Assembly (NCBI RefSeq): GCF_000317615.1 | Contig: NC_019780.1 | Span: 1,103,840 to 1,167,839 of the forward strand | Source of the DNA: Dactylococcopsis salina PCC 8305 | Lineage (GTDB): Bacteria; Cyanobacteriota; Cyanobacteriia; Cyanobacteriales; Rubidibacteraceae | Direction of reading: 5' to 3' | Length of the DNA stretch: 64,000 nucleotides | In this document: in pieces, positions 26,620-34,901 of the stretch | How the letters are laid out: each line of letters opens with the position of its first letter | Position numbering within the stretch: the stretch's first letter is position 1 | The notes under the pieces: generated by a model | The model's input: only the letters and a program-made list of their open reading frames with translations | What the model was told of the DNA's origin: nothing | Database searches by the model: none | Position numbers and translations under genes: made by a program

Positions 26620-27369
26620 CTACTCATCTAAAGGGTAAAATAACTTGGTTTCATCGGAATAGTGCCACGAAATTTTCTCAGGATCGCGCTTGCGACTCCA
26701 TTGAGAAAAATCAGGGTCTAATTTTCTTTTGCCAACGGTGCTAGGATGAACCATTAAACGGCGGGCGAGTTCGGCTTGAATCAGAGAAACTTGATTGTCT
26801 TCTTCAGTGTTTGCGGGAGGTGAAGTTGAGGTAACTTCCCTTTGCGTTGCGGTGGCACGATTAACATTAGAATTGACTTGAGAAAAATTGCTTGTTTTGG
26901 CAACAGAAGAGGTTGTTATTTCTTCGCTGCTTTCTGCTAGGTCATTCTCTTCTTCTAATTCTAGGTTATCGAGAGAATCTGGTTCGGTAAAAAAGTTTTC
27001 TACAGCGCTAGAGGTAAGGAAGTAGTAAACTTTACCTTGATTAGGAATCTCTCGACTTTTGGCACTAAATTCTGTTGCTTTGTAGTCTAGAAACTTGTTG
27101 GCTTGATTCCCTTCAACGTTCGCTTTCATGGCAAGATCAACGGGGGTGACACATCCATTGTTGTCTTTAAGCAGTTGATTGAAAATCGGATTGACTTTGT
27201 TAATAAATCGTTGCCATTGCCATTGTTGAATAATTTGCCAAATGATTATGATCAGTAGCAACGCAAGCAAGATCGGCCAAGCAGTAGCAACAACCACCGC
27301 AATCAGCGCGATCGGGATGATGAGAACTAAAAAGCTAGTTGCACCACTATCAATTACTTTTCCAGTCAT
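26620..27369 (-). CDS. membrane-anchored protein, unknown
   Basis: The ATG at 27369 (MTGKVIDSGATSFLVLIIPI) is preferred to the upstream 27438 start, giving 249 residues. One long hydrophobic region (about residues 12-48) forms one or two membrane helices. It is followed by a winged-helix-like region (LLKDNNGCVTPVDLAMKANV) and a Glu/Ser-rich linker. The C-terminal part (SLIQAELARRLMVHPSTVGK, then RKLDPDFSQWSRKRDPE) resembles a small helix-turn-helix or recognition module. It may be a membrane-tethered DNA- or protein-binding factor; that is inference. Confidence 0.6.
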   Translation of the reverse strand: MTGKVIDSGATSFLVLIIPIALIAVVVATAWPILLALLLIIIIWQIIQQWQWQRFINKVNPIFNQLLKDNNGCVTPVDLAMKANVEGNQANKFLDYKATEFSAKSREIPNQGKVYYFLTSSAVENFFTEPDSLDNLELEEENDLAESSEEITTSSVAKTSNFSQVNSNVNRATATQREVTSTSPPANTEEDNQVSLIQAELARRLMVHPSTVGKRKLDPDFSQWSRKRDPEKISWHYSDETKLFYPLDE

Positions 27370-27536
27370 GGGTTTATGTGTTGAATTTTCGGCAATTACA
27401 GAAACTATTTTTTTACATCGAGAGTGGTTTCTATTCACTCTTTTGATCTATTGTCCACTAATTTTAGTCCGTTGCGTTGCTTGAGTTGAAATCAATTGCC
27501 TAGTTGTATAAAATTACAGAAAAACCGTGTTTTATA

Positions 27537-28304
27537 ATGAGTCCTATTGCTAATTTCAAATCAGAAGATGCTAAAAAAGTGAAACTGGTTGCCACAGATT
27601 TTGATGGCACAGTTACGGAAAAAGGTCAGTTGACGGTGGCTGCAATTGAGGCAATATCACAGTTGCCTACGGTAGGAATTAAATTAATTATTGTGACTGG
27701 ACGATCGGCAGGGTGGGTGAATGGCTTAAGAAATTATTTGCCAGTTGACGGCTCGATCGCGGAAAATGGAGGAGTTTACTATCATGATCCCGAAGCGTCT
27801 CCAGATTTTCTGGTTTCAATTCCTTCCCGAAACCAACATCGTCAAAATTTAGAATCAGTTTTCCAACAACTAAAAGTTTCCTTTCCTCACCTACAAGAAT
27901 CTCCTGATAATGCTTTTCGTTTTACAGACTGGACATTTGACGTTGCGGGGTTATCAATTGCTGACTTAAAACAAATTGCGGAGGAGTGTCAGCAACAAGG
28001 CTATGGCTTTACTTATAGCAGCGTACAATGTCATATCAAACCACAATTGCAGGACAAAGCAAGTGGCTTACAAACTGTTCTTAAAACTTATTTTCCAGAC
28101 ATTAGCAACGAAGAAGTTTTAACCATTGGCGATAGTCCTAATGATGAATCATTATTCAATCCTGAAATTTTCCCGATATCGGTAGGAGTGGCGAATATCA
28201 AACCTTATCAGCAACAATTAACCCACATTCCGAAATATGTAACAGAAGCATCAGAAGGAAAAGGTTTTTCGGAATTGGTAAATTATCTGATTCCCCCTTT
28301 TTAA
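27537..28304 (+). CDS. HAD superfamily hydrolase (Cof/sucrose-phosphatase-like type)
   Basis: A TTG at 27504 is possible, but the ATG at 27537 gives a 255-residue protein typical of HAD subfamily IIB. Motif I is ATDFDGTV (nucleophile D21 and acid D23), motif II IIVTGRSAG, and the terminal motif TIGDSPNDESLF near residue 200. Members include phosphoglycolate, mannosyl-3-phosphoglycerate and sucrose phosphatases; the substrate here cannot be fixed. The last residues (IPPF) and the TAA come from a C-run/G-run palindrome that begins at the end of the gene. Confidence 0.88.
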   Translation: MSPIANFKSEDAKKVKLVATDFDGTVTEKGQLTVAAIEAISQLPTVGIKLIIVTGRSAGWVNGLRNYLPVDGSIAENGGVYYHDPEASPDFLVSIPSRNQHRQNLESVFQQLKVSFPHLQESPDNAFRFTDWTFDVAGLSIADLKQIAEECQQQGYGFTYSSVQCHIKPQLQDKASGLQTVLKTYFPDISNEEVLTIGDSPNDESLFNPEIFPISVGVANIKPYQQQLTHIPKYVTEASEGKGFSELVNYLIPPF

Positions 28305-28351
28305 GGGGGTTTGGGGCGATCGGTACATAGCGCCAGTTTATGAAACTATTA

Positions 28352-29680
28352 TTAGATGCTGTCGGTGACGCTACTAAAATTAAATCCCTTGACTCTCACG
28401 CCAGGAACTACTGTTCCCCCAAATCTTTGTACTTCTGATAAGTCATCAATTTGGTTTAACATTTCAGGAAGATTTTGATTAAAGCGCAGGTTTTTAATGG
28501 GATAGGCTAACTCGCCATTTTCAATCCAAAATGTGCCATCTCTGGTCATTCCAGTTACCTCTAAGGTGCGGGGATTAACATAACGCACATACCAGGCGCG
28601 AGAAATAAAGATTCCCTGTTTTGTCTCTGCAATTAAATCGGTTAAAGACTTGTCACTTCCAGACATGACGATCGGGTAAAACGCCCCTGTTGGTGAAGTT
28701 TCTTTCTGTTGCGCCCAATATCGACTGTAACTGAGGTTTTCTACTTTGCCTTGTCGAATCAGAGGTAAACGAGTGTTGGGGAAGCCATCACTAAAAAATG
28801 TTCCTGTTTGTAATAAAGGATGATTTCCATCTCGCCAAACTTCTACATTGGGGCTAAATAAGGATTCTCCGAGACGATTTCCCCCTTCAGCAGATGACAT
28901 AAAAGAACGTCCTTCGTCGGCAGCCCTTGCGTCTAAATTCCAGATTATCCAAGGCAGTAAGTCGGCAAAAGCAGCCGCATCAAAGATGACTGGATAACAT
29001 CCTGGTTGAATTTCTCGCGGGTTTTGGGATGCGATCGCCCTTTCAATCACCTTATCTATGATGTAATTAACAGGTAAATTGTTAATTGAGTAACTACTGC
29101 GTTGATGCCAACTTGAACCAGTGCCAACACGGGCGGTAAAACTAAAATTTGCATCTGTACCCGTTTCACAAGCACGTAACCCCTCGGAATTGCCCACTAC
29201 TTGCAATTTTACCCGACTGCTGAGTGTTCCTGAACCATCGACTCCGTTTTGGCGACATTTCTCAGCTACCTGCTGGATCATTTCTCCTTTCTGCAATGGG
29301 GAGAAATTCGCTGTTGCCTCGTCGTTGGCGGGAAAGCGAGGATCATATTGTTGCAGTGGCAATAATCCCACCCATTCAGGGTCATCAGGGGCGACTTGTG
29401 CTAAGGTTTGAGAACGGTTAAGGGTGTCTTCGATCGAGGCGGCATCTAGTTCGGTAGTGGCAGCAGATGCACTTTGTTTCCCATAATAGCTGGTGATGGT
29501 TACTTTCACCTGCGCTCGATCGAGATTTTGAGTAATCTGATTTTCACTAAAGCGACTGAGGGCAGATTCTTCAGCATTAACCGTAACAAAAACTCCGTCA
29601 GCTTTTGATTGTTTAATGATTGTTTCTAATAAAGAAAGTGCCTGATCTTTGGTAATAATTGAATTCGTGGTAGTCGTCAT
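28352..29680 (-). CDS. TldD/PmbA family protein, TldE type
   Basis: This 442-residue protein belongs to the TldD/TldE (PmbA) family, which forms a heterodimeric metalloprotease that unfolds and cleaves peptides, including some RiPP precursors. The zinc-binding HExxxH of TldD is absent. The corresponding region reads NLDARAADEGRSF, so this should be the non-catalytic partner. N-terminal TldD_N (about residues 15-130) and the C-terminal domain with SGSDKSLTDLIAETKQGIFI are present. The catalytic TldD gene is not in the window. Confidence 0.88.
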   Translation of the reverse strand: MTTTTNSIITKDQALSLLETIIKQSKADGVFVTVNAEESALSRFSENQITQNLDRAQVKVTITSYYGKQSASAATTELDAASIEDTLNRSQTLAQVAPDDPEWVGLLPLQQYDPRFPANDEATANFSPLQKGEMIQQVAEKCRQNGVDGSGTLSSRVKLQVVGNSEGLRACETGTDANFSFTARVGTGSSWHQRSSYSINNLPVNYIIDKVIERAIASQNPREIQPGCYPVIFDAAAFADLLPWIIWNLDARAADEGRSFMSSAEGGNRLGESLFSPNVEVWRDGNHPLLQTGTFFSDGFPNTRLPLIRQGKVENLSYSRYWAQQKETSPTGAFYPIVMSGSDKSLTDLIAETKQGIFISRAWYVRYVNPRTLEVTGMTRDGTFWIENGELAYPIKNLRFNQNLPEMLNQIDDLSEVQRFGGTVVPGVRVKGFNFSSVTDSI

Positions 29681-29700
29681 TATTAAATTATTTTTTATCT

Positions 29701-29870
29701 AATATCAGGTTCAGGTGATTGCTTATAATTGGTGTTGGGTAGAGACGTTCCATGGAACGTCTCTACCCAACCTACTTTTTACTTGGTGTTGGGTTACGCT
29801 TCTCTTCACCCAACCTACTTTTTACTTGGTGTTGGGTTACGCTTCTCTTCACCCAACCTACTTTTTACTA
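29701..29870. repeat. TATCAGGTTC end, CCATGG palindrome and two GTAGGTTGGGT units
   Basis: The order TAATATCAGGTTCAGGTGATTGC, TTGGTGTTGGGTAGAGACG, TTCCATGGAACGTCTCTACCC, then two identical units of about 56 bp (ACTTTTTACTTGGTGTTGGG and onward) fills this gap. The last unit runs into the 3' end of the YgiT-like gene. Confidence 0.85.
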
Positions 29871-30033
29871 CTGTTTGAACTAAATCAACTTCTTTAGTTT
29901 CAAAAATAACTTCGCCACAGTCCTCACAAACCCAAGCAGGAATTGCATCCCAAGTAATATGATAACCATTACGATCGATGGAAAAGGGAGCAGTTTTCCA
30001 TTGCATTTTTCCTTGACAAGATGGACATTCCAT
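29815..30033 (-). CDS. YgiT/MqsA-type zinc-finger antitoxin with repeat-derived C-terminus
   Basis: The ATG at 30033 overlaps the stop of the preceding frame (TAATG), giving 72 residues. Two CxxC pairs (MECPSCQGKM and WVCEDCGEVIF) define the YgiT-type zinc finger found in small antitoxins. The last 14 residues (RLGEEKRNPTPSKK) are encoded by a GTAGGTTGGGT repeat read in reverse, and the stop TAG is the start of the next repeat copy. The native DNA-binding or dimerisation tail has therefore been lost or replaced. Confidence 0.75.
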   Translation of the reverse strand: MECPSCQGKMQWKTAPFSIDRNGYHITWDAIPAWVCEDCGEVIFETKEVDLVQTVVKSRLGEEKRNPTPSKK

Positions 30034-30182
30034 TAGTTTTTTCTCCTCCGAAAATCTGATGACCAATCGTTAATATCTGGACAGTAAGCTGTAATAATAG
30101 CGAGATATTCTGTCTTGGGCGCACAAACAACATGAATTGGACGATTATCTTGTCCAAAGCCTAAAATCAAACAACTATAGCG
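30033..30182 (-). pseudogene. C-terminal fragment of a DUF4258-type toxin gene
   Basis: The frame RYSCLILGFGQDNRPIHVVC, followed by APKTEYLAIITAYCPDINDW, ends SSDFRRRKN and matches the second half of DUF4258 proteins, a RelE-like toxin group usually encoded just before a YgiT antitoxin. The codon before it is a stop, and the N-terminal half with its conserved His/Arg is missing. The break lies at TAGCGCTATA, a sequence found again at 30267-30277, so a rearrangement between short repeats may have removed the start. The toxin is presumably dead. Confidence 0.75.
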
Positions 30183-30286
30183 CTAAAAAATCAGGTCGCA
30201 CACATTCCAAAATATTGAAACTCACCTATACCTCACTAAGGCAACTTGCCTCTTGCCTCTTGCCTAGCGCTATAACTGGTCACTGA

Positions 30287-31606
30287 TTAATGTTCCATTT
30301 CATCAATTGATTTAGGAACACCTGCGCTTAAAACTTCATTACCATCAGGAGTCACCAAAACATCATCTTCAATTCTGACACCAATACCGCGCCATCGTTC
30401 TGGTAATTCTGGCTGTCCTTCCACTGGTTTCGCATGAGGAGAAAGATAAAGTCCTGGTTCAACGGTCAAAATATTTCCTGGCTGCAAGGTTTGCCAATGT
30501 TCTTCTCCCAGTTTATAGCCACCAACATCGTGAACATCTAAACCTAACCAATGTCCAGTGCGGTGCATATAATAAGGCTTATATTTTTCCTCTTTAATAA
30601 TCTCTTCAATGTCTCCTTGTAAAATTCCTAAATCAAGTAATCCTTCTACTAAAACTCTTACTGCTGTATCATGGAATTGATTATAAGTATTGCCTGGTTT
30701 TACTTCTGCAATTGCTTTTAACTGTGCTTCTAATACAATCTCGTAAATGGCTTTTTGTTCTCCTGTAAATTTACCACTCACTGGGAAAGTGCGAGTAATA
30801 TCTGAGTTGTAATATTCATAGCAGCATCCCGCATCAATTAAGAGTAAATCATTTTCTTGCAGTTGTTTTTTATTTTCAATGTAATGCAAAATACAAGCAT
30901 TTTCTGCAGAAGCAACAATACTGGGATAAGCAGGAGAAACCGCACCATTTTTACTAAAAATATATTCAATTTCTGCTTGAATTTCGTATTCGTACTTACC
31001 CACTTGCGCCAATTCTTTAGCGCGGTTGTGTGCTTCAGTGGCAATATCCACCGCTTTCCGAATGAGTGATAATTCTTCGGAACTTTTTACTTGTCGCAGG
31101 GGATGTAAAATAAAATTACTTTCGGAAATTGCACTCGGTGCAATCCCATTTTTAGGATATTTTGCAACTAAATTTTGCCAATGTTTTAAAACTTGCTGAT
31201 TAAAGCCTTCATCACGTCCAAAATGATAATAAATACAGTCTGCTTTCTGTATGTATTGGGGCAATTTCTCCTCTAATTCCTTGATTGGGTAAGCCTCATC
31301 AGCGCCAAATTTTTCCTTAGCGGCTTCCACTCCAATTCGATACCCTGTCCAAGTTTCTTTTTCTAAGTCTTTCGGTTGAACAAATAAAATAAATTGATGT
31401 TCTTCATGGTGAGGGGCAAGCACTAACACTGCTTCTTCTTCATCAAAGCCAGTGAGATAATAAAAATCACTATCTTGGCGAAAGGGATACTCAACATCAT
31501 TGTGCATGACGGCGGTGGGTGCGCTTCTAAAAATAGCTGTTCCCTGACCGATTTTTTCCATTAAGGTTTGACGACGGTTTTGATATTCTTCTCTTGAAAT
31601 TGACAT
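30287..31606 (-). CDS. pepP: Xaa-Pro aminopeptidase (aminopeptidase P)
   Basis: This 439-residue M24B metallopeptidase removes N-terminal residues before proline. The N-terminal AMP_N domain (residues 1-135) has FRSAPTAVMHNDVEYPFRQD, typical of PepP. The pita-bread catalytic domain carries metal ligands in LLIDAGCCYEYYNSDITRTF (two Asp), HRTGHWLGLDVHD (His), TVEPGLY (Glu) and RIEDDVLV (Glu). It is cytoplasmic, with no signal peptide. The length and order are normal for the family. Confidence 0.96.
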   Translation of the reverse strand: MSISREEYQNRRQTLMEKIGQGTAIFRSAPTAVMHNDVEYPFRQDSDFYYLTGFDEEEAVLVLAPHHEEHQFILFVQPKDLEKETWTGYRIGVEAAKEKFGADEAYPIKELEEKLPQYIQKADCIYYHFGRDEGFNQQVLKHWQNLVAKYPKNGIAPSAISESNFILHPLRQVKSSEELSLIRKAVDIATEAHNRAKELAQVGKYEYEIQAEIEYIFSKNGAVSPAYPSIVASAENACILHYIENKKQLQENDLLLIDAGCCYEYYNSDITRTFPVSGKFTGEQKAIYEIVLEAQLKAIAEVKPGNTYNQFHDTAVRVLVEGLLDLGILQGDIEEIIKEEKYKPYYMHRTGHWLGLDVHDVGGYKLGEEHWQTLQPGNILTVEPGLYLSPHAKPVEGQPELPERWRGIGVRIEDDVLVTPDGNEVLSAGVPKSIDEMEH

Positions 31607-31682
31607 TTTTTAAGGGTTGATTTTGGTTTTATTTCAGAATTTTTGTAGGATAATTTACATTTTTTAGTTTTTCGGCAATTAT

Positions 31683-32474
31683 TTACTGAGACTGAGCAAA
31701 TAAAGGTTGATTATTCATTATTTTAACTGTCATTTTTTCGGGTAGCGCATTAGGCTTGATTGTCATTTTATTCGTTTCTAGTTGCTGAACTGGAATCGGA
31801 TTTAACAGTTGGGTGAATTCTTCCACTCCTACTAAATCACAGTTGTTGTCATCGGCTGCCTCGGTGCGATAATGACTGGGAATTACTAATTTTGGATTTA
31901 AGGTTTCAATGGTTTGTTTTGCCAGTTGCGGTGTATAGGCTTTTTCTCCACCGCCAACGGGAAGAATGACAACATCAGGTTTCCCGATTAAAATTTTCTG
32001 GTCAAATTCGAGAGGGGCGGCTGCGCCTCCTAAATGAAGGATTTTTAATCCGTCTTGTTGCCACAACCAAGCGATATTTTGCCCAAATCTACGTCCTCCC
32101 TCTCTGTCGTGAGGCATACTAATCCCTTGAATCTCGATTCCTCGAAATTGATATAAGCCTGGTTCAAATAAAACTCGCGGATTATTGGGTAAATTGGCGA
32201 CTCCTCCCCCTTCGTCAAATAGCTGACTGCTAATCATCACGAGGTTGGCATTCACTTCTGGTGCGGGATATCCTGCGGTGCAACCGATGGGCTTAAATGG
32301 GTTGACTAAAATGCGAAGGTTATCACTACTGAATAGGAAGGCGGTGTGTCCGAGTGATGTAATTTCTAATTCTGGGGGCGTTTGTGCTTGGTAGCTTTGA
32401 GGATAAAGCACCGTTGCGCTAATTGTGGTTAATGTTCCTAAACCCACATAACGGATAAACTGTCGTCGTTTCAT
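31683..32474 (-). CDS. UlaG-like MBL-fold protein with degenerate metal site and Tat-like signal
   Basis: The start at 32474 (MKRRQFIRYVGLGTLTT) lies three bases after the trpG stop; the longer frame overlaps trpG. The 263-residue protein has a twin-arginine-like leader, then an MBL fold of the beta-lactamase superfamily group 3 (SLGHTAFLFSSDNLRILVNP). The usual HxHxDH is replaced by ISSQLFDEGGG, and the next ligand by HLGGAAAP. The C-terminal histidine SHYRTE remains. Metal-dependent hydrolysis is therefore doubtful. It looks co-transcribed with trpG. Confidence 0.8.
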   Translation of the reverse strand: MKRRQFIRYVGLGTLTTISATVLYPQSYQAQTPPELEITSLGHTAFLFSSDNLRILVNPFKPIGCTAGYPAPEVNANLVMISSQLFDEGGGVANLPNNPRVLFEPGLYQFRGIEIQGISMPHDREGGRRFGQNIAWLWQQDGLKILHLGGAAAPLEFDQKILIGKPDVVILPVGGGEKAYTPQLAKQTIETLNPKLVIPSHYRTEAADDNNCDLVGVEEFTQLLNPIPVQQLETNKMTIKPNALPEKMTVKIMNNQPLFAQSQ

Positions 32475-32476
32475 AA

Positions 32477-33082
32477 TCACACTTGCACTAAGTCGGTTAA
32501 GGAGGTTAAGAAGTTCTGCAACAGTTGCTTTCCTGATGCGGTGAGGATGCTTTCGGGGTGAAATTGTACCCCTTGCAGGTGCGGATAGTGGCGATGGCGC
32601 ACTCCCATAATTGTTCCGTCTTCTACCCAAGCGGTGATTTCTAGTTGTTCAGGACAAGAGGCTCGATCGATAATTAGGCTATGATAACGAGTAGCGGTGA
32701 AGGGATTGTCTAATTCTGCAAAGACTCCTTCTCCTCGATGATAAACGAGGGAGGTTTTCCCGTGCATCAAAATACTAGCGTTGGTGATTTTCCCGCCGTA
32801 GATTTGTCCGATACATTGATGACCTAAACACACTCCCAGAATTGGGATTTTCGGGGCAAATTCTCGAATCAGGGCGAGGGAGATGCCAGCGTCGTCCGGT
32901 CGTCCTGGCCCTGGAGAGATCACAATTCCGTTGGGATTTAAATGCGCGATCGCGCTCAAGGTAATTTCATCGTTGCGATACACTTGAATCTCTTTCGCAA
33001 CGGGGAGATGATTTCCCAATTCTCCCAAATACTGAACTAGGTTATAAGTAAAACTATCGTAATTGTCGATAACGAGGATCAT
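32477..33082 (-). CDS. trpG: anthranilate/aminodeoxychorismate synthase glutamine amidotransferase
   Basis: This 201-residue class I amidotransferase supplies ammonia from glutamine to the TrpE or PabB subunit, for tryptophan or folate synthesis. [20 protein letters not shown] opens the protein. The nucleophile is Cys85 in [11 protein letters not shown], and the His/Glu pair is in QFHPESIL. trpG and pabA cannot be separated by sequence, and one protein often serves both pathways. No trpE or pabB is adjacent. Confidence 0.93.
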   Translation of the reverse strand: MILVIDNYDSFTYNLVQYLGELGNHLPVAKEIQVYRNDEITLSAIAHLNPNGIVISPGPGRPDDAGISLALIREFAPKIPILGVCLGHQCIGQIYGGKITNASILMHGKTSLVYHRGEGVFAELDNPFTATRYHSLIIDRASCPEQLEITAWVEDGTIMGVRHRHYPHLQGVQFHPESILTASGKQLLQNFLTSLTDLVQV

Positions 33083-33130
33083 TGGCGAATCTAATATAAG
33101 TAAGGCTCGTTATCAAATTTTAACGTTCTC

Positions 33131-33643
33131 TCAGGACAAAATGAGAGTGAATAGGGGCGGAAATAAAATTATCCCTGCAACAAATAACGCCGCTAAAGCT
33201 CCCATTAATACGGCTCCGGCGGCGCAATCTTTAGCGACTTTTGCTAATTCGTGATAGGTTTGCTTAACGGTGAGGTCAACCACTGATTCTAGGGCGGTAT
33301 TGAGCAATTCTAGTGCTAAGACAAAAGCGATTGTAATCCCAATGACTGCCATTTCTACGTTACTAATCTCTAAAAATATGCCTAAACTAATGGCAATTGT
33401 ACCGATTACGGTATGAATGCGAAAGTTACGCTGAGTGGAGAAGGCATAGCGAACACCAGCAAAAGCATAACGGAAACTGGTGAATAAATTAGGAGCAATT
33501 TTAAAGGCAAGTTTGCGAGTTGATGAAATCTGGTTTAAGTTACTGGAATCAGTAGATGGTTTAGAAACTAGAGTCATCACGTCATCCCCTTGTTTTTGGG
33601 AAGAAGTTTGCTGAGTAAAAGATGTGCCTGCGTTTACTGTCAT
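33131..33643 (-). CDS. dgkA: diacylglycerol/undecaprenol kinase family protein
   Basis: This 170-residue protein has about 45 polar N-terminal residues and then the DgkA-type core: FRYAFAGVRYAFSTQRNFRI, three membrane helices, and the signature ELLNTALESVVDLTVKQ. The family phosphorylates diacylglycerol or undecaprenol at the inner membrane. It lies 59 bp downstream of ybeY on the same strand; ybeY and dgkA adjacency is common in bacteria, which supports the call. An alternative internal start would shorten the polar leader. Confidence 0.93.
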   Translation of the reverse strand: MTVNAGTSFTQQTSSQKQGDDVMTLVSKPSTDSSNLNQISSTRKLAFKIAPNLFTSFRYAFAGVRYAFSTQRNFRIHTVIGTIAISLGIFLEISNVEMAVIGITIAFVLALELLNTALESVVDLTVKQTYHELAKVAKDCAAGAVLMGALAALFVAGIILFPPLFTLILS

Positions 33644-33702
33644 TTTCTCGATTACCTTAATTTACAAAAGTTTCACTCTGGAGAAACAAAGGGAAAGAAC
33701 AC

Positions 33703-34185
33703 TTACTTATGACCTGACATGACCAATAAGGTTTCTTGATAAGTCAGCATTGCTTCTAGTGTTTTCTCATCGGGATGATCCCAACCGAGCAAATGGAGTA
33801 AGCCATGAACCGCTAACCAAGCTAATTCTTGGGTTAAGGAATGCTCATTTTCTGTGGCTTGTTCCTGTGCTGTTTCTACAGAGATGATAATATCGCCAAG
33901 ATATAAGGGTTCTCCTTCAAAGGCTTCTCCTGAAGGAAAAGGGGTTTCTAAACTGGCAAAAGCAAGAACATCGGTGGGTTGATTTTTTTGCCGATATTGA
34001 GCGTTAAGTGCTTTAATTTCGGCATCGTCGCTTAAACAAAGGGTCAATTCGTAGGCTTCGGCTTGGGGAAGTTGGTTTTCTAGATGTTGCACCCAAGTTT
34101 GAAACCAGTTTTCCCAAACTGTACGATTTGGAAGTGACGCTTGTTTGTGATGCTCTTGAATATTAATTGTAACGGAGACAGACAT
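33703..34185 (-). CDS. ybeY: endoribonuclease/rRNA maturation factor YbeY
   Basis: This 160-residue metalloprotein is needed for 16S rRNA 3' end maturation and ribosome quality control. The zinc-binding motif HGLLHLLGWDH has histidines at 127, 131 and 137, and QPTDVLAFA and YLGDIIIS are conserved elements. Its ATG overlaps the stop codon of the small upstream gene (TAATG), implying translational coupling. Confidence 0.95.
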   Translation of the reverse strand: MSVSVTINIQEHHKQASLPNRTVWENWFQTWVQHLENQLPQAEAYELTLCLSDDAEIKALNAQYRQKNQPTDVLAFASLETPFPSGEAFEGEPLYLGDIIISVETAQEQATENEHSLTQELAWLAVHGLLHLLGWDHPDEKTLEAMLTYQETLLVMSGHK

Positions 34186-34355
34186 TAGTGGGTGATGTAT
34201 GATAAACCAATAAACAGGGCGAGTAAGCCGATGGTGCTGAGAAAGAAATGTTTTAGAGATTTTCCTGATTTACGCACCATGTTCCGCATTGCTAGTTTGA
34301 TATAGCTCGGTTTTTCGGTGGTGTTTTGAGGTTGGGTGGTTTGTTGTTCTGTCAT
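34185..34355 (-). CDS. small conserved cyanobacterial membrane protein (DUF3285-like)
   Basis: This 56-residue protein has a Thr/Gln-rich N-terminus, the conserved segment KPSYIKLAMRNMVRKSGKSL (residues 15-34) and one C-terminal membrane helix (FFLSTIGLLALFIGLSYI). It matches the small cyanobacterial family I know as DUF3285. The stop overlaps the ybeY ATG, so the two are translationally coupled. Its function is unknown; the coupling hints at a role near ribosomes or membrane-bound translation, but this is inference. Confidence 0.82.
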   Translation of the reverse strand: MTEQQTTQPQNTTEKPSYIKLAMRNMVRKSGKSLKHFFLSTIGLLALFIGLSYITH

Positions 34356-34439
34356 TTTGGTTAAGTTTTTGTTACTAAACTTTCGTTAGTTTAACGTATT
34401 GTTCCCAGCGCTCGATCGATGATTTAATTAGTCATTGGT

Positions 34440-34900
34440 CACTGGTCACTGATTAATGTTGGGTTTCCCGTAGAGACGTTCCATGGCACGTCTCTACCCA
34501 ACCTACGTTTACTACTGAAGTTCCCCCAAGATTGGGGGTTAGGGGGCTGTTTTGACTCTACTGAAGTTCCCCCAAGATTGGGGGTTAGGGGCTGTTTTGA
34601 CTCTACTGAAGTTCCCCCAAGATTGGGGGTTAGGGGGCTGTTTTGACTCTACTGAAGTTCCCCCAAGATTGGGGGGTTATATCAGGTTCACTCAATCAAT
34701 GATAAACAGTAGGCCCTAGTGTAGTGAAGCGAAACCCAACACCAATTATAAGCAATTACCCGAACTTGATATTAGGGGGTAGTTTACAGCTGTTTTGACT
34801 AATCTGTTGGGTTTCGCTTCGCTTCACCCAACCTACTTTTACTGATTAATGTTGGGTTTCCCGTGGAGACGTTCCATGGAACGTCTCTACCCAACCTACT
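34440..34900. repeat. repeat-rich gap with 46-bp tandem units and palindromes
   Basis: The gap 34356-34901 holds no gene. It contains a CACTGGT remnant, two CCATGG-centred palindromes (near 34472 and 34866), and four units of about 46 bp (starting CTGAAGTTCCCCCAAGATTG at 34515, 34561, 34606 and 34652). The fourth is interrupted by the 92-bp element. GTTGGGTTTCGCTTC...ACCCAACCTAC units follow. Confidence 0.88.
34680..34771. mobile_element. 92-bp MITE-like element, copy 2 (TTA target duplication)
   Basis: It begins TATCAGGTTCACTCAATCAA and ends CCCGAACTTGATA, and is flanked by TTA at 34677-34679 and 34772-34774. Its length equals copy 1 at 3922-4013, and the interiors differ at only a few positions. 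It sits in the fourth unit of a tandem array whose first three units show the uninterrupted GGGGGTTAGGGG site, giving an internal empty-site comparison. Confidence 0.82.
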
Positions 34901-34901
34901 G

